Below, one piece after another: positions 52,552 to 61,289 of a stretch of DNA of 64,000 bases (its first letter is position 1; each line of letters opens with the position of its first letter). A program made the position numbers and the translations under genes. Below the pieces are notes generated by a model that worked only from the letters and a program-made list of their open reading frames with translations, was not told the DNA's origin and made no database searches. The stretch comes from Actinomycetes bacterium (GTDB taxonomy: Bacteria > Actinomycetota > Acidimicrobiia > Spongiisociales > JAHEDJ01). The DNA lies in NCBI GenBank assembly GCA_024641245.1, contig JAHEDK010000003.1, forward strand, positions 1-64,000. The letters are read 5' to 3'.

Positions 52552-52806
52552 CTATCCGCCCGGATTATCTCCCGGAGCGCACTCGTCGCGGAAGTACGCC
52601 CACTCCTCACATTCGGATCCATCGTCGAACATGCAGTAGCCGGTTTGGTCTCCTGCTTCGTCCGTCCGGATTTCTAGTGTGCCACCCTGTTCCTCGCAAA
52701 AGACGGAGGCAGGGTTGGCGAGGCCGGTGTCGTCTTTCTTCTCGTCTCCGCATCCTGCGAAGGCAATCGACAATACGAGCAGGCCGATGAGTGCCACTTG
52801 CTTCAT
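52552..52806 (-). CDS. small lipoprotein with DUF333-like domain
   Basis: This 84-residue protein has a lipoprotein signal peptide with lipobox LSIAFAGC (Cys near 19), so it should be lipid-anchored outside the membrane. The mature part holds NPASVFCEEQGGTLEIR and GYCMFDDGSECEEWAYFR, the pattern of DUF333 (hemolysin-like) domains, with paired Cys residues that may form disulfides. AGGAGGT precedes the ATG. The function is unknown. Confidence 0.85.
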   Translation of the reverse strand: MKQVALIGLLVLSIAFAGCGDEKKDDTGLANPASVFCEEQGGTLEIRTDEAGDQTGYCMFDDGSECEEWAYFRDECAPGDNPGG

Positions 52807-52866
52807 GGCTGACCTCCTAGTCATGATCCTAGGACGTCGCTTACCAGTCGGTAGGTTCCCGATATC

Positions 52867-53478
52867 TCAGGGGCGACGGCGCTCGGTGGCTTTCGACCAG
52901 ATCGGGTCCAGGACCCAGGCGCCCCGATGGTCGATGGGGCGATCTCCGGACTGCCGTTGGGCACGACCGGCCGATGAAGACAAGAACTCGGGCGACCAAC
53001 GGGTGAGCGTCACGCCCCCCGCGGTTCGGCGTTTGCCCGTCATCCGGTCTGCGTCCTGGATCTCGGCCCAGGTCACGGCGCTGAGGTCCCGCGCAAACCA
53101 CAGTGACTTCACGCCCTCGGACAGGAAGTCCACACAGTTGGTCTTCTTGAGCAAAGGCGTCGCCCAGTGCCCGGAGTGGGCCGGGCGGGTCAATACCCAC
53201 CACGGGTCGTAGTGCCAGAGTCCGGACAGTGTCGCGACTCCTTCGTCGTCGACCGGTTTCAACCCTGGAATGTCGCATCTTCCTGCGACGGGAACGCGCA
53301 CGCCCTCCTCATCGATGGAGGCGAGGCTGATCGTGCCGGCAATGTGGTCGGTGACCATCACGGAATGAACGGCACCGTCCGGGCCGAAGAAGGGGAAGAT
53401 CGATACGTGCCGATCATGTCCGGAACGCGTTTTGGTTCCGTGCAGTCGAACGGCTCGTACCGGTGGCCATCGCCTCAT
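52867..53478 (-). CDS. hypothetical protein coupled to the SPFH gene
   Basis: This 203-residue soluble protein looks beta-rich in its first half (HVSIFPFFGPDGAVHSVMVTD; ISLASIDEEGVRVPV) with several Trp residues later (GLWHYDPWWVL; SLWFARDL). It has no signal peptide. The ATG at 53478 overlaps the SPFH stop by ATGA, fixing the start and placing it third in a GntR-SPFH operon. I do not recognise the family. Confidence 0.68.
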   Translation of the reverse strand: MRRWPPVRAVRLHGTKTRSGHDRHVSIFPFFGPDGAVHSVMVTDHIAGTISLASIDEEGVRVPVAGRCDIPGLKPVDDEGVATLSGLWHYDPWWVLTRPAHSGHWATPLLKKTNCVDFLSEGVKSLWFARDLSAVTWAEIQDADRMTGKRRTAGGVTLTRWSPEFLSSSAGRAQRQSGDRPIDHRGAWVLDPIWSKATERRRP

Positions 53479-54365
53479 ACTTCGCCCGGCTCCTCGTGCG
53501 CGGCAGACTCGAATCGAAATCCGGTTGCCGCCAGCCCCATGACTCCCGTGTTGAGCGACTCCGACATGCCGGTCGGGACGACGATGAGAGCTCCACGTTC
53601 CTTGATCGACTCGTACGTCATGTTCATGGCGCGCAGTTGGAGGGCGACGTGGTCGGATTCGTATACGCGGGCAGCCAAGAGCATCTCTTCGGCAACCTTG
53701 AATTCCGACTCGGCGAGGATGATGCGAGCCTCCCGCTCGCGTTCGGCTTGGGCTTTGCGGGACATGGCGTCCTCGAGGTTGCCCGGGATACGGACGTCAC
53801 GGATCTCGACCGATTGCACGGTGATGCCCCAGTCGGAGGTCTTGGCGTCGATCGTCTCTTGGAGTTCTCGATCGATGGTCTCGCGATCGGAGATCATTCT
53901 CACGAGATCGGTCTGACCGATCACGTCTCGCAACGTCGTCTGGGCCGCCCAGCTCACTGTACCGAGGTATTCCTGGACCTCGAGGATCGCTTTCTTGGCG
54001 TCCACCACGATCCAGAACAGAACGGCGTCGACATTGACCGGTACCGTGTCTTTCGTAAGGCTCTTCTCCGCGGAGAAGGGCGTGGACCGAACCCGCATGT
54101 CGACGGCATCCGCAAACTGATCGACGCCGGGGATGACCCAGGTAACGCCGGGCGCCACGATGCGGCTGAACTTGCCGAGCCGGAGAACGACGCCACGCTC
54201 CCACTCCTTGATGACCCTGGGAGAGAGGGACCCGATGCCTCCGACCACGAGAACCACTATGGCCACAACGGATGCGCCGGCTACCGTCGCCATGAGCGCT
54301 GTCGCCGCCGTGATCGCGGCCATCACGCCGGCGATGATGTTGTTGCTTCCCTTGAACATGCTCAT
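53475..54365 (-). CDS. SPFH/band 7 (stomatin-like) protein
   Basis: This protein of about 296 residues has one or two N-terminal hydrophobic segments (about 10-48), then the SPFH domain beginning KEWERGVVLRLGKFSRIVAPG with VQSVEIRDVRIPGNLEDAMSRKAQAERERE, the band 7 signature (about 165-195). A helical part rich in Ala and Glu and a C-terminal ALIVVPTG segment follow. Such proteins form membrane microdomain scaffolds. ATG 54365 overlaps the GntR stop (ATGA); ATG 54359 has GGAGGT at better spacing. Confidence 0.9.
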   Translation of the reverse strand: MSMFKGSNNIIAGVMAAITAATALMATVAGASVVAIVVLVVGGIGSLSPRVIKEWERGVVLRLGKFSRIVAPGVTWVIPGVDQFADAVDMRVRSTPFSAEKSLTKDTVPVNVDAVLFWIVVDAKKAILEVQEYLGTVSWAAQTTLRDVIGQTDLVRMISDRETIDRELQETIDAKTSDWGITVQSVEIRDVRIPGNLEDAMSRKAQAEREREARIILAESEFKVAEEMLLAARVYESDHVALQLRAMNMTYESIKERGALIVVPTGMSESLNTGVMGLAATGFRFESAAHEEPGEV

Positions 54366-54742
54366 ACCTCCACCCATCTGGATTCGATCATCTGGGATAG
54401 TTCGTGTCGCTTGAGATTGGCGTTCTTGGCGCGAGCTATGAGGTCGTCGACGGCGGTCTGGAGTCGTGTGAACTCACGTCGGGTCAGTGGGGCATCGGCT
54501 CCGTGTGACACGAAGGAACCGATGCCTCGTTGGAGGATGAGCCAGCCCTCCGCTTGGAGGTCGCGGTAGACGCGGGCCACAGTGTTGGCGTTGATCCCGA
54601 GGTCCACGGCCAATCCACGCACCGTCGGCATGGCGTCACCGGCCCGCAGGGTCCCCTCGTGAATCAGCAGCCGGACCTGCTCCGTGAGCTGGACATAGAG
54701 CGGCGTGCTGCTGCTCTTGTCGATATCGAGAGGAAGTATCAT
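54362..54742 (-). CDS. GntR family regulator, YtrA-like
   Basis: This 126-residue short GntR protein has LYVQLTEQVRLLIHEGTLRAGDAMPTVRGLAVDLGINANTVARVYRDLQAEG split across the GntR winged helix (about 14-68) and only a short helical tail (about 85-126), as in YtrA-type regulators of membrane operons. It is the first gene of a three-gene operon with the SPFH gene. TAGTACA is repeated upstream with 16-bp spacing, a probable site for autoregulation. Confidence 0.9.
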   Translation of the reverse strand: MILPLDIDKSSSTPLYVQLTEQVRLLIHEGTLRAGDAMPTVRGLAVDLGINANTVARVYRDLQAEGWLILQRGIGSFVSHGADAPLTRREFTRLQTAVDDLIARAKNANLKRHELSQMIESRWVEV

Positions 54743-54748
54743 AAGTAT

Positions 54749-54771
54749 TAGTACACCAGTCAACTAGTACA
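54749..54771 (-). promoter_or_regulatory. direct-repeat operator of the GntR-SPFH operon
   Basis: TAGTACA occurs at 54749-54755 and 54765-54771 (TGTACTA on the minus strand), 16 bp apart, ending 7 bp before the GntR start codon. TTGACT lies between the copies on the minus strand. Confidence 0.5.
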
Positions 54772-54786
54772 ATAACACACACTCTC

Positions 54787-54836
54787 GTTTTCGCGCGGGA
54801 TTCGCGCCCCATACGGTGGGAATCCCGCGCGAGAAC
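54787..54836. repeat. palindromic repeat family 2, copy 3
   Basis: This 50-bp element has 17-bp arms with one mismatch (GTTTTCGCGCGGGATTC against GAATCCCGCGCGAGAAC) and a loop GCGCCCCATACGGTGG that differs from copy 1 by one base. It lies between the GntR start and the end of the cysteine-synthase-like gene. Confidence 0.88.
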
Positions 54837-54845
54837 GATATCTGG

Positions 54846-55712
54846 CTACATGCTCGACCAGGGGGGACCGCTCAGGTACTTCCATCCGGCGTCCGGCAGC
54901 AGCGCAACTGCTGTGCCTCCCTCACGGTCGAGGGTATCGACGGCGGCATGCAGGACGGCGCCCGAGGAGGTCCCAACGAATTGGCCCTCCACGTGCATCG
55001 TCGTCGCTACCAAGCCGCCTGCAGTCGAAGAACGTACCTCGTGTCGATCCGTGACCAGGGATAGATCGGCCACCGGCGGTTGGAAAGGATCGTCCTGCGA
55101 ACGCATCCCGCTGATCGGATCGTCCACGAACGGTTCGACCGAATGGATGCGAATCCCCGTCCAGCGGCGCACCAGGCCCCGGCTGTTACCTGTGAGCGTT
55201 CCGCCGGTTCCGTACGCGGCAAAGAAGTGGGTGGGCGGCTGCTCGAGTGGCCAATCCCGGATGAGCTCGAGTGATGTGCCGAAGAAGTGCGCGTAGACGT
55301 TCCACCGGTTGCCGTATTGGTACAACATGTGCCCCTCACCACCTTCGACGAGGGCTCTTGCGTGGGCGATCGCGCCGTTGGGGCCGCCCGCGACTTCGAT
55401 CAGCTCCGCTCCGTAGGCCCGCAGCAGCTGCTTGCGCTCCTCGGTGGCAGTGTCCGGCAAACAGATCACCATCGGATGGCCGTTGAGGAGCGCCAGGCGA
55501 GCCAACCCGATCCCCGTGTTGCCGGACGTCGCCTCGATCAGCGGCTGACCGGCCTTGAGCCTCCCATTCTCCACCGCGTTCGCGAACATGAACCAGGCGG
55601 CCCGGTCCTTGATCGATCCTGTGGGGTTGAACCACTCGAGCTTGGCGAACAGCCGGGTGCCAGGCGGGGCCAGGTGTGGGAACTCGACGAGGGGAGTGTT
55701 GCCGGGCTGCAT
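54846..55712 (-). CDS. cysteine synthase-like PLP enzyme (CysK/CysM family)
   Basis: This 288-residue fold-type II PLP enzyme has FNPTGSIKDRAAW with the cofactor Lys (about 36), PLIEATSGNTGIGLA (substrate loop) and AAYGTGGTLTGNSR (phosphate loop). It ends with LLPDAGWKYLSGPPW, a form reminiscent of CysM. It would make cysteine from an activated serine and sulfide or a sulfur carrier, but substrate choice cannot be read directly. It is slightly shorter than the usual 300-320 residues. Confidence 0.87.
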   Translation of the reverse strand: MQPGNTPLVEFPHLAPPGTRLFAKLEWFNPTGSIKDRAAWFMFANAVENGRLKAGQPLIEATSGNTGIGLARLALLNGHPMVICLPDTATEERKQLLRAYGAELIEVAGGPNGAIAHARALVEGGEGHMLYQYGNRWNVYAHFFGTSLELIRDWPLEQPPTHFFAAYGTGGTLTGNSRGLVRRWTGIRIHSVEPFVDDPISGMRSQDDPFQPPVADLSLVTDRHEVRSSTAGGLVATTMHVEGQFVGTSSGAVLHAAVDTLDREGGTAVALLPDAGWKYLSGPPWSSM

Positions 55713-55835
55713 CGGTGCTGATCACCGTAGCGGAGACCGGCAGGTACGGGACCCGGGCGGATTCGACCATCGCCTCTAGCGATGTCGGAGCACAACTGGC
55801 AACGTGATCGACACATGGCCAACACTGGAGTACGC

Positions 55836-56318
55836 ATGCCCGCTGCCGTAACAACCGATTCTGTTTGGGAAGTCGTGGAGAAGCATCTCTTTGGTGTCCT
55901 CGCCTTCGTCACGCCGTCGCACGAGGCCCGTTCGGCGGGGATCGTTTACGTCGTGCAAGACCGGACCTTTTATATCTCGTCCGGCTCTGAAACGTGGAAG
56001 GCTCGCCATATCCGAGCCAACCCGAAGGTCTCGCTGACGGTCACGATCCCCAAGCGCCTGCCCTTCGTCCCATTCCTGAAGATCCCGGCTGCAGTAGCTA
56101 CCTGTCAGGGGACGGCGGAGATTCTCGGGGTAGATGCCGTTGATGCCTCGATCATCAGAAAGATCTACCGGGGTATGGAGGTGACCGATCAACTTCGTGC
56201 CGAGACCCGTGTGATCAAGGTCATTCCAATCGGAGACTTCGTGACCTACGGGATTGGGGTACCGATGATCCGGATGCGGAATCCCGAGGAAGCCCGCGGG
56301 CGCGCCCCCGTTGCATAG
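55836..56318 (+). CDS. pyridoxamine 5'-phosphate oxidase-like flavin-binding protein
   Basis: This 160-residue split-barrel protein of the PNPOx-like superfamily has VWEVVEKHLFGVLAFVTPSHEARSAGIVYVV followed by FYISSGSETWKARHIRANPKVSLTV, the usual FMN or F420 contact region (split here over two strands). Such actinobacterial proteins often use F420 or heme; the substrate is unknown. ATG 55836 has GGAG 5 nt upstream; ATG 55815 is an alternative. Confidence 0.82.
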   Translation: MPAAVTTDSVWEVVEKHLFGVLAFVTPSHEARSAGIVYVVQDRTFYISSGSETWKARHIRANPKVSLTVTIPKRLPFVPFLKIPAAVATCQGTAEILGVDAVDASIIRKIYRGMEVTDQLRAETRVIKVIPIGDFVTYGIGVPMIRMRNPEEARGRAPVA

Positions 56319-56329
56319 CGCCGGCAACC

Positions 56330-57364
56330 TCAGTTCGATGCGAGCCGCTCGGCCAGTCTTTTGAGATCGTTGAGACGTTCACCGACGAGTTGGTCGCCTA
56401 GGTGTTTGAGCGCGTCGACGTTCTCCTCGCTGACATCGTCCATCGCGTAACTGGCCGCGTCGGTCAGGTCGATCTGGAAACGCCAATACTGGCTGCCGAT
56501 GAGCGTACTCAAGACCTCGTCGTGGAGCGCCGCCTGCCCGTCCTCGGCGGCCCGGAATACATCCTCGGCGAGCTTCAACCAGCTCCGACTCACGAACTCC
56601 TTGTAGGTCAGGCTCGTAGACCTGCCCGGGATGCCGGTGCCCAGCGAGACCACCTTGACGTCGGTATCGGCCAGACCATTCTCGCGCGCTCTGGTTACTC
56701 CTTCGATGTAGCCGACCATCGCCGGGTTCTTGGCGAACACGCCTCCGTCGACCAGCAGGCGGTTCTTCACACCGTCCCAGTCCATCTGCAGTGGAGGGAA
56801 GTAGGTGGGTGCAGCCGACGTAGCCCTGGCCACATCCCGCATCAGCGGGTCGATATCGCCGTCGGGCCGGGCGTCACGTGATCGGAACAAGACGGGGCTC
56901 TTCGTTTGGAGGTCGTAGCTGGTGATCACGACGTCAACGAGTGCTTCGGAGAGCCGCGTATCGCCGAAGTAGAGCGCGAAGGCCTGTTCGATGCCCTCAG
57001 GCGAGTACCGGGCGTTGCCGACCTCCGGGTTGAAGCCGAAGATTGCCGCGTTGGAACTCGCCGACGCCCACCACTCTCGGGCGTCTGCCAGGCTGCGGGG
57101 AAGGGCCGACACCGGCCTCGGGAAGATCTCATATCCGTACGCCGTATAGATGTCGCCGACCGTCCGTGCGGTGTATCGGGGTCCACCGGCCTCATCCGGC
57201 GTTGCCAGGCCCAGAGCCAGCATTCCGCCGGTCGAGGTACCGACCATCACATCGAATAGGTCCACGATGGGACGTCCCGACAGACTTTCGAGCGCGATCA
57301 ACAACCGGGTCGGGATGATGCCTCGTACGCCCCCGCCTTCGATTGTGAGAACTCGGATCGGCAT
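56330..57364 (-). CDS. patatin-like phospholipase
   Basis: This 344-residue lipid acyl hydrolase has the patatin set: the oxyanion loop GGGVRGIIP (about 10-18), the nucleophile elbow GTSTGG (Ser near 43) and DGGVFAKNP with the catalytic Asp (about 210). SAAPTYFPP sits between them. It probably deacylates phospholipids. Patatins of this type also serve as CapV-like effectors in anti-phage CBASS, but no nucleotide cyclase is adjacent. AGGAGA precedes the ATG at 57364. Confidence 0.9.
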   Translation of the reverse strand: MPIRVLTIEGGGVRGIIPTRLLIALESLSGRPIVDLFDVMVGTSTGGMLALGLATPDEAGGPRYTARTVGDIYTAYGYEIFPRPVSALPRSLADAREWWASASSNAAIFGFNPEVGNARYSPEGIEQAFALYFGDTRLSEALVDVVITSYDLQTKSPVLFRSRDARPDGDIDPLMRDVARATSAAPTYFPPLQMDWDGVKNRLLVDGGVFAKNPAMVGYIEGVTRARENGLADTDVKVVSLGTGIPGRSTSLTYKEFVSRSWLKLAEDVFRAAEDGQAALHDEVLSTLIGSQYWRFQIDLTDAASYAMDDVSEENVDALKHLGDQLVGERLNDLKRLAERLASN

Positions 57365-57532
57365 GGCTTGGTCTCCTGTCCACGTCCAGGGTAGAGGTTC
57401 GGCGGAGGATCGCCGCCACTGCTCGGCCGCTCCCAACCGAACCGAAAGCGCCTATACCACCCGGCGGCGCCGCCGAACGCGCCGGCATCTGAGCCTTCCG
57501 TTTCGGCATATCGTCGGGTCGATTTTAAGGTC

Positions 57533-57567
57533 TTGACGGAAGAAAACCTGAGTGTTATACACTTAGA
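57533..57567 (+). promoter_or_regulatory. hsp20 promoter with HAIR-like HspR operator
   Basis: TTGACG (57533-57538), a 17-nt spacer and TATACA (57556-57561) form a near-consensus promoter. CCTGAGT-N7-ACTTAGA (57547-57567) has exact HAIR spacing and covers the -10 box. This is the best of the three HAIR-like sites in the window. Confidence 0.75.
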
Positions 57568-57592
57568 TATGAACAGAACGAGGAGGAATCCA

Positions 57593-58114
57593 ATGCGGGT
57601 TCCCCGACAAGTGAGGAGAGAGGATATGGCACTCATTCGCTGGTCTCCTTTCGATGCCTTGACAGCACTCGAACGAGACATGCAGCAGATAATGGATCGG
57701 TTGCCGATGTCGGCAGGATCACCTGAGAGAGCCGTTGAGCTCGTCTGGCGTCCGAAGGTTGACGTGTTCCGCGAGAAGGACGCCTTGATCGTTCGTGCAG
57801 AGCTGCCGGGTGTGAATCCGGACAAGGACATCGAGGTCTCTATCGAGGATCGTGTGCTTCACATTTCGGGTCAGCGGTCGTTCGATCGAGAGATCGATGA
57901 GGAGGACTTCTACCTGGCGGAGCGATCGTACGGCAGCTTCAGACGCGACATCATGCTGCCTGAGGGAGTCGACGCTGAACAACTCGAAGCTCATTTCGAG
58001 AATGGGGTACTGTCGATGAAGATCCAGCTGCCTGTCGAGGTTCAGCCCGGTTCCCGCCGGATACCGATTTCCGTTGGAACGACCGTCGACACAGAGATCA
58101 AGACTGAGGGTTGA
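57593..58114 (+). CDS. Hsp20/alpha-crystallin small heat-shock protein
   Basis: This protein of about 173 residues is an ATP-independent holdase. The N-terminal part has ALIRWSPFDALTALERDMQQ, and the alpha-crystallin domain runs from about 62 to 155 (VDVFREKDALIVRAELPGVN; AHFENGVLSMKIQLP). A C-terminal RRIPI matches the I/L-x-I oligomer motif. ATG 57593 has AGGAGG 6 nt upstream; ATG 57626 (MALIRW) fits many relatives, and ATG 57569 lies at the predicted transcript start. The promoter carries a HAIR-like site, so HspR control is likely. Confidence 0.92.
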   Translation: MRVPRQVRREDMALIRWSPFDALTALERDMQQIMDRLPMSAGSPERAVELVWRPKVDVFREKDALIVRAELPGVNPDKDIEVSIEDRVLHISGQRSFDREIDEEDFYLAERSYGSFRRDIMLPEGVDAEQLEAHFENGVLSMKIQLPVEVQPGSRRIPISVGTTVDTEIKTEG

Positions 58115-58127
58115 TCTGAATGTCACT

Positions 58128-58161
58128 GGAGTGGGGCGGCCCGGCGTGGCCGCCGCACTCC
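58128..58161. terminator. hairpin between hsp20 and the convergent hydrolase
   Basis: A 14-position stem with 13 pairs (58128-58141 with 58148-58161) closes a 6-nt loop. It lies 13 nt after the hsp20 stop and 17 nt before the end of the convergent gene. Confidence 0.65.
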
Positions 58162-58178
58162 GGCCGGCGAACAACCGA

Positions 58179-60224
58179 TCAACGCACCTGCAGAGTTTCG
58201 AGGATGGGAATCAGGATGGCGTCGATGTACGCCTCCCGATCGGCCGGATCGGAGGCAAGCATCACAAGCACTGTGAAGCCGTTGGTTTCGGCCAGCGCTA
58301 CCTCGGTCGCAACTCCCTCCACCTCCAAACTGTGGATCTCCCACGCGGCGCTGCCGCCCTCATACGACCTGGTCGCCATGTCTGCTTCGCCTGCGCCCAG
58401 CTGCGCCGTGAGAGTGGCGAGGAATAGGTCGGCCTGGTTGCCGGCGATCGCCTGGAAGAGGAGGGCGGTCTGGTCGAGACCGTCCAGGCCGCGCAGGTAG
58501 ACACCGGTCCCGAATTCGTCCCAGTCGCCGGGAGCCAGTGCCTCGATGGTGGCCCCGAAGCTCTCCACCGTCACCGGCTCCAATGTGATGGCAGCGAGTG
58601 GTTCCTCTCCCGTTACGAAGTCCGGGCCTGCCATCTCTTGAATGCACGATCCGTCCGGCGTCACCGAAGGTTCGTCGAGAAACGCCAGAGCGATCGAGAG
58701 GGCGCACGCATCGCTGACCGACGTTCCATGTCCAAGGCCCGGAAAGTCAAAGATGGTTGCGTTGCCCAGGGTTGCGGCGGCCAGCCGGCCCCACACCGGA
58801 GGGGTGATGGGATCGAACTCACCGGCCAGTACCAGTGTGGGGATGTCGCTTTCGACCGGTTCGTTTTCGATCGGGTCGGCTGCATCGATGTCCCAGAGAT
58901 TGCAGATCTCGAGAGCAAACGGCCCTGTGTTGACCCCTGCCTCGACGAAGCGCTTGATATAGGGGTCGAAATCGCCCGCCACCTCGAGTTCGGCCGGATC
59001 GGTGAACGGCACCTCCTCACGGCACTGCACCGAGTACGTTTGGCCGGCCGACACGAATTCGAGGTTGGCGAAGAAGTTCGACAGGAGCAGTTCCATCGAC
59101 TGGTAGTCACCGCTCTCAACGTCATCGATTAGGCCGGGGAGGATCGGAATCAGTTCGCTCGAGTACAGCGATTGAAAGAGGAGCCCGATCAGTGTGTCGC
59201 CTTTCACGAGCGCGTCGTACTCATCCAGCGTGAATACGTCGAGAAGGGCCACCATGATGGGGTCGGCATCGAGGGCGTCGACCAGGCTGAAGAATCGGGT
59301 TTCGAGGTCCGGGAATGCCTCCGAGCACTCCGGATCGTTGTCGCAGGCATCGAAGAACACGCCGAATGCGCGGTCGGCGTTGATCCCCGCCTCGAGGGGC
59401 AGGCTCACCTGCAACGGGTAGGTCGAGTCGAGGATGACGCTGCGGATTCCCTCGGGATGATCGCGCATCGTGGTGAGGGCCAGCCTCGTCCCGTAGGAGA
59501 TTCCGAATAGGTTCCATTCGTCGTAGCCGAGAGCAACCCGCAGGTCGGCGAGATCGGCAGCGCTGGCTGCACTGTTGTACTGGCTCAGATCTGCCTCTTC
59601 GACGAGTCGAAGACGGCACTCCTCGAGGGCCGCATACTCGGCGGCGAGCGCTTCATCGGTCGTGATGTCGTCGTCGAGGAGGTCGTAGGCGAGCTCGGTC
59701 GTCTCTGCGCATTCGAGTGATGGTTTGGAGAAACCGGTTCCGCGCTGGTCGAACATGATGAAGTCGCGGTTCTCCACGAACGGGGCGAATGCCTGGGTAA
59801 ACGTGAACGGGATGGCTTCCAGGGCATCGCCACCCGGGCCGCCCTCGAGGTAGACGATAGGGTCGTCCGGAGCTCCCTCGGTCTGCGTGTGGAAGATGGC
59901 CACGTGCAACTGGACGGTCTTCCCGTTGTCCGGGTTCGATCGATCCTCGGGGGCGAGCAGCCATCCACACTCGACTTCGAACCCGGCCGGCTCATCGAAT
60001 TCGCAGCGACCCTCGATGTATCGAGCGCCGGATCCGGCAACGACGGTGGCCCTGGTGACTTCTGTGGTGCTGATCGTCGTGGGGGTTGAGTCGGGATCCA
60101 GGCGCTCGGAGGTGGTCGTTGCCGCCTCCTCGCCGGCGTCGTCGGCGACCTCAGCAAAGAGCAGGCCGATACCCGTGACGAATGCTATGGCGGCAATGAT
60201 TAGTAGCCAGGTGGTGCGATCCAC
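58179..60224 (-). CDS. exported alpha/beta hydrolase, tripeptidyl aminopeptidase-like
   Basis: This 681-residue protein has an N-terminal membrane or signal segment (about 6-26), then an S33/TAP-type hydrolase: YLEGGPGGDALE (oxyanion), IMFDQRGTGFSKPSLEC, the nucleophile elbow FGISYGTRLAL (Ser near 235), GEFDPITPP (Asp near 463) and GLGHGTS (His near 492). A C-terminal extension (about 530-680) is unusual for the family and of unknown use. It probably trims peptides outside the membrane. GTG 60224 has GGAG upstream. Confidence 0.88.
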   Translation of the reverse strand: MDRTTWLLIIAAIAFVTGIGLLFAEVADDAGEEAATTTSERLDPDSTPTTISTTEVTRATVVAGSGARYIEGRCEFDEPAGFEVECGWLLAPEDRSNPDNGKTVQLHVAIFHTQTEGAPDDPIVYLEGGPGGDALEAIPFTFTQAFAPFVENRDFIMFDQRGTGFSKPSLECAETTELAYDLLDDDITTDEALAAEYAALEECRLRLVEEADLSQYNSAASAADLADLRVALGYDEWNLFGISYGTRLALTTMRDHPEGIRSVILDSTYPLQVSLPLEAGINADRAFGVFFDACDNDPECSEAFPDLETRFFSLVDALDADPIMVALLDVFTLDEYDALVKGDTLIGLLFQSLYSSELIPILPGLIDDVESGDYQSMELLLSNFFANLEFVSAGQTYSVQCREEVPFTDPAELEVAGDFDPYIKRFVEAGVNTGPFALEICNLWDIDAADPIENEPVESDIPTLVLAGEFDPITPPVWGRLAAATLGNATIFDFPGLGHGTSVSDACALSIALAFLDEPSVTPDGSCIQEMAGPDFVTGEEPLAAITLEPVTVESFGATIEALAPGDWDEFGTGVYLRGLDGLDQTALLFQAIAGNQADLFLATLTAQLGAGEADMATRSYEGGSAAWEIHSLEVEGVATEVALAETNGFTVLVMLASDPADREAYIDAILIPILETLQVR

Positions 60225-60263
60225 AAAGACTCCAAGCGAGTGGCTGCAGAAGTGTAGGTCTGA

Positions 60264-61157
60264 TCAGGCGCTTTCCCACCACAGCAGGACCCGCATGGCT
60301 CTCAGCGTGTTCCACCTGCTGGGCTCTCCGGCCTTCTCTAGTTCGAAATACGTTCGCCCGGGGTGGGTGTTCTGCAGAAGCCAGCTTCCGTCGGGCCTTC
60401 GCTTCTTCCGCACTAGATCGATCCCATCAGTGAGCCGTTCGTCTCGTTCCACGCCGGACTCGGCGAGGTAATCGAGTCCTCGCAGGACGTCGAAGTGCCA
60501 TCTCGGGGGAAAGGAGAACCGCGTGAACGCCGGGTTGATGACTTCGCCCGTTCGGTGGGACCGGTAGAGATGATGGCGGAACAGGAACTGGTGGGCTTGG
60601 TTCCGGACGGATGGGACGCGCCCACACGCCGCCAATCCCTCGAGCACCGAGATGGTTGTGTGCATCGAGCCGTGGTCCGTCGGTGCGGTCGCCTCGCAGT
60701 TCCAGGCGCCGTCGTCCAGTTGGCGGTCGACGAGATGGTCGACCATTGCGGTGATCCGATCATCGCCTCGCATGAAGGTAGACGTGAGGGCGAGGGTCAT
60801 TCCAGTCACACAGGTCTCCGAGGCATGTCCGGTGACTGTGAGATCTATACCGCCGTCGGCCCGCAAGCCCTTGCCGAGTAGGAGTTCGACGCCCCGCCTC
60901 GCATCCGGGTGGGAGCGGAGGCCGAGCCTCCGCAGGAGGAGCAGTGTGTAGGTGGTCGACGTCCATTTCGGTGAATACAGCTTGCCCGCCCAGGTTCCTC
61001 CCTCATCCTGGATTTCGAGCAATCGTTTCCCCCAGCCCTCCCGGGCCACCCTGCCCCGCTGTTCCTGGACGAGTTCGTGTGGCCAGCCGAGAAGATCGCG
61101 ACCGGCCTGCCAGCGGATCGCCGGATCGCCGTCGAGGAGCCATTCGATGACGTCCAT
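60264..61157 (-). CDS. alpha/alpha-toroid protein (prenyltransferase/squalene-cyclase-like)
   Basis: This 297-residue protein consists of repeated helical units with Trp/Gly-rich turns: LLDGDPAIRWQAGRDLL, LEIQDEGGTWAGKLYSPKWTST, LDDGAWNCEATAPTDHGSMHTT and RPDGSWLLQNTHPGRTYF. The DGxW repeats recall the toroid fold of squalene cyclases and prenyltransferases, but the DxDD catalytic motif is missing. It may bind rather than cyclise a lipid or peptide. TACGTT is 6 nt before ATG 61157 with no Shine-Dalgarno. Confidence 0.72.
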   Translation of the reverse strand: MDVIEWLLDGDPAIRWQAGRDLLGWPHELVQEQRGRVAREGWGKRLLEIQDEGGTWAGKLYSPKWTSTTYTLLLLRRLGLRSHPDARRGVELLLGKGLRADGGIDLTVTGHASETCVTGMTLALTSTFMRGDDRITAMVDHLVDRQLDDGAWNCEATAPTDHGSMHTTISVLEGLAACGRVPSVRNQAHQFLFRHHLYRSHRTGEVINPAFTRFSFPPRWHFDVLRGLDYLAESGVERDERLTDGIDLVRKKRRPDGSWLLQNTHPGRTYFELEKAGEPSRWNTLRAMRVLLWWESA

Positions 61158-61289
61158 GGCTGAAACGTAGTCGCGAATCGCGGGTGGCGGGTGGCGATAT
61201 CTCCGGCAGAGGAGTCGGCCGATCCTCGACGCGGCCCGGCCCATCGGGGCCGTCGTGGCTGACTAGGCTCGGCGACAGAAGGAGGTCGC

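Noticed and set aside
52446-52790. Plus-strand open frame beside the lipoprotein gene
   Set aside because: It crosses the long terminator hairpin and lies opposite the lipoprotein gene, which has a clear lipobox and ribosome site.
56330-57364. Patatin as a CBASS (CapV) effector
   Set aside because: No CD-NTase, Cap2/Cap3 or other defence gene flanks it; neighbours are a PNPOx-like gene and hsp20.
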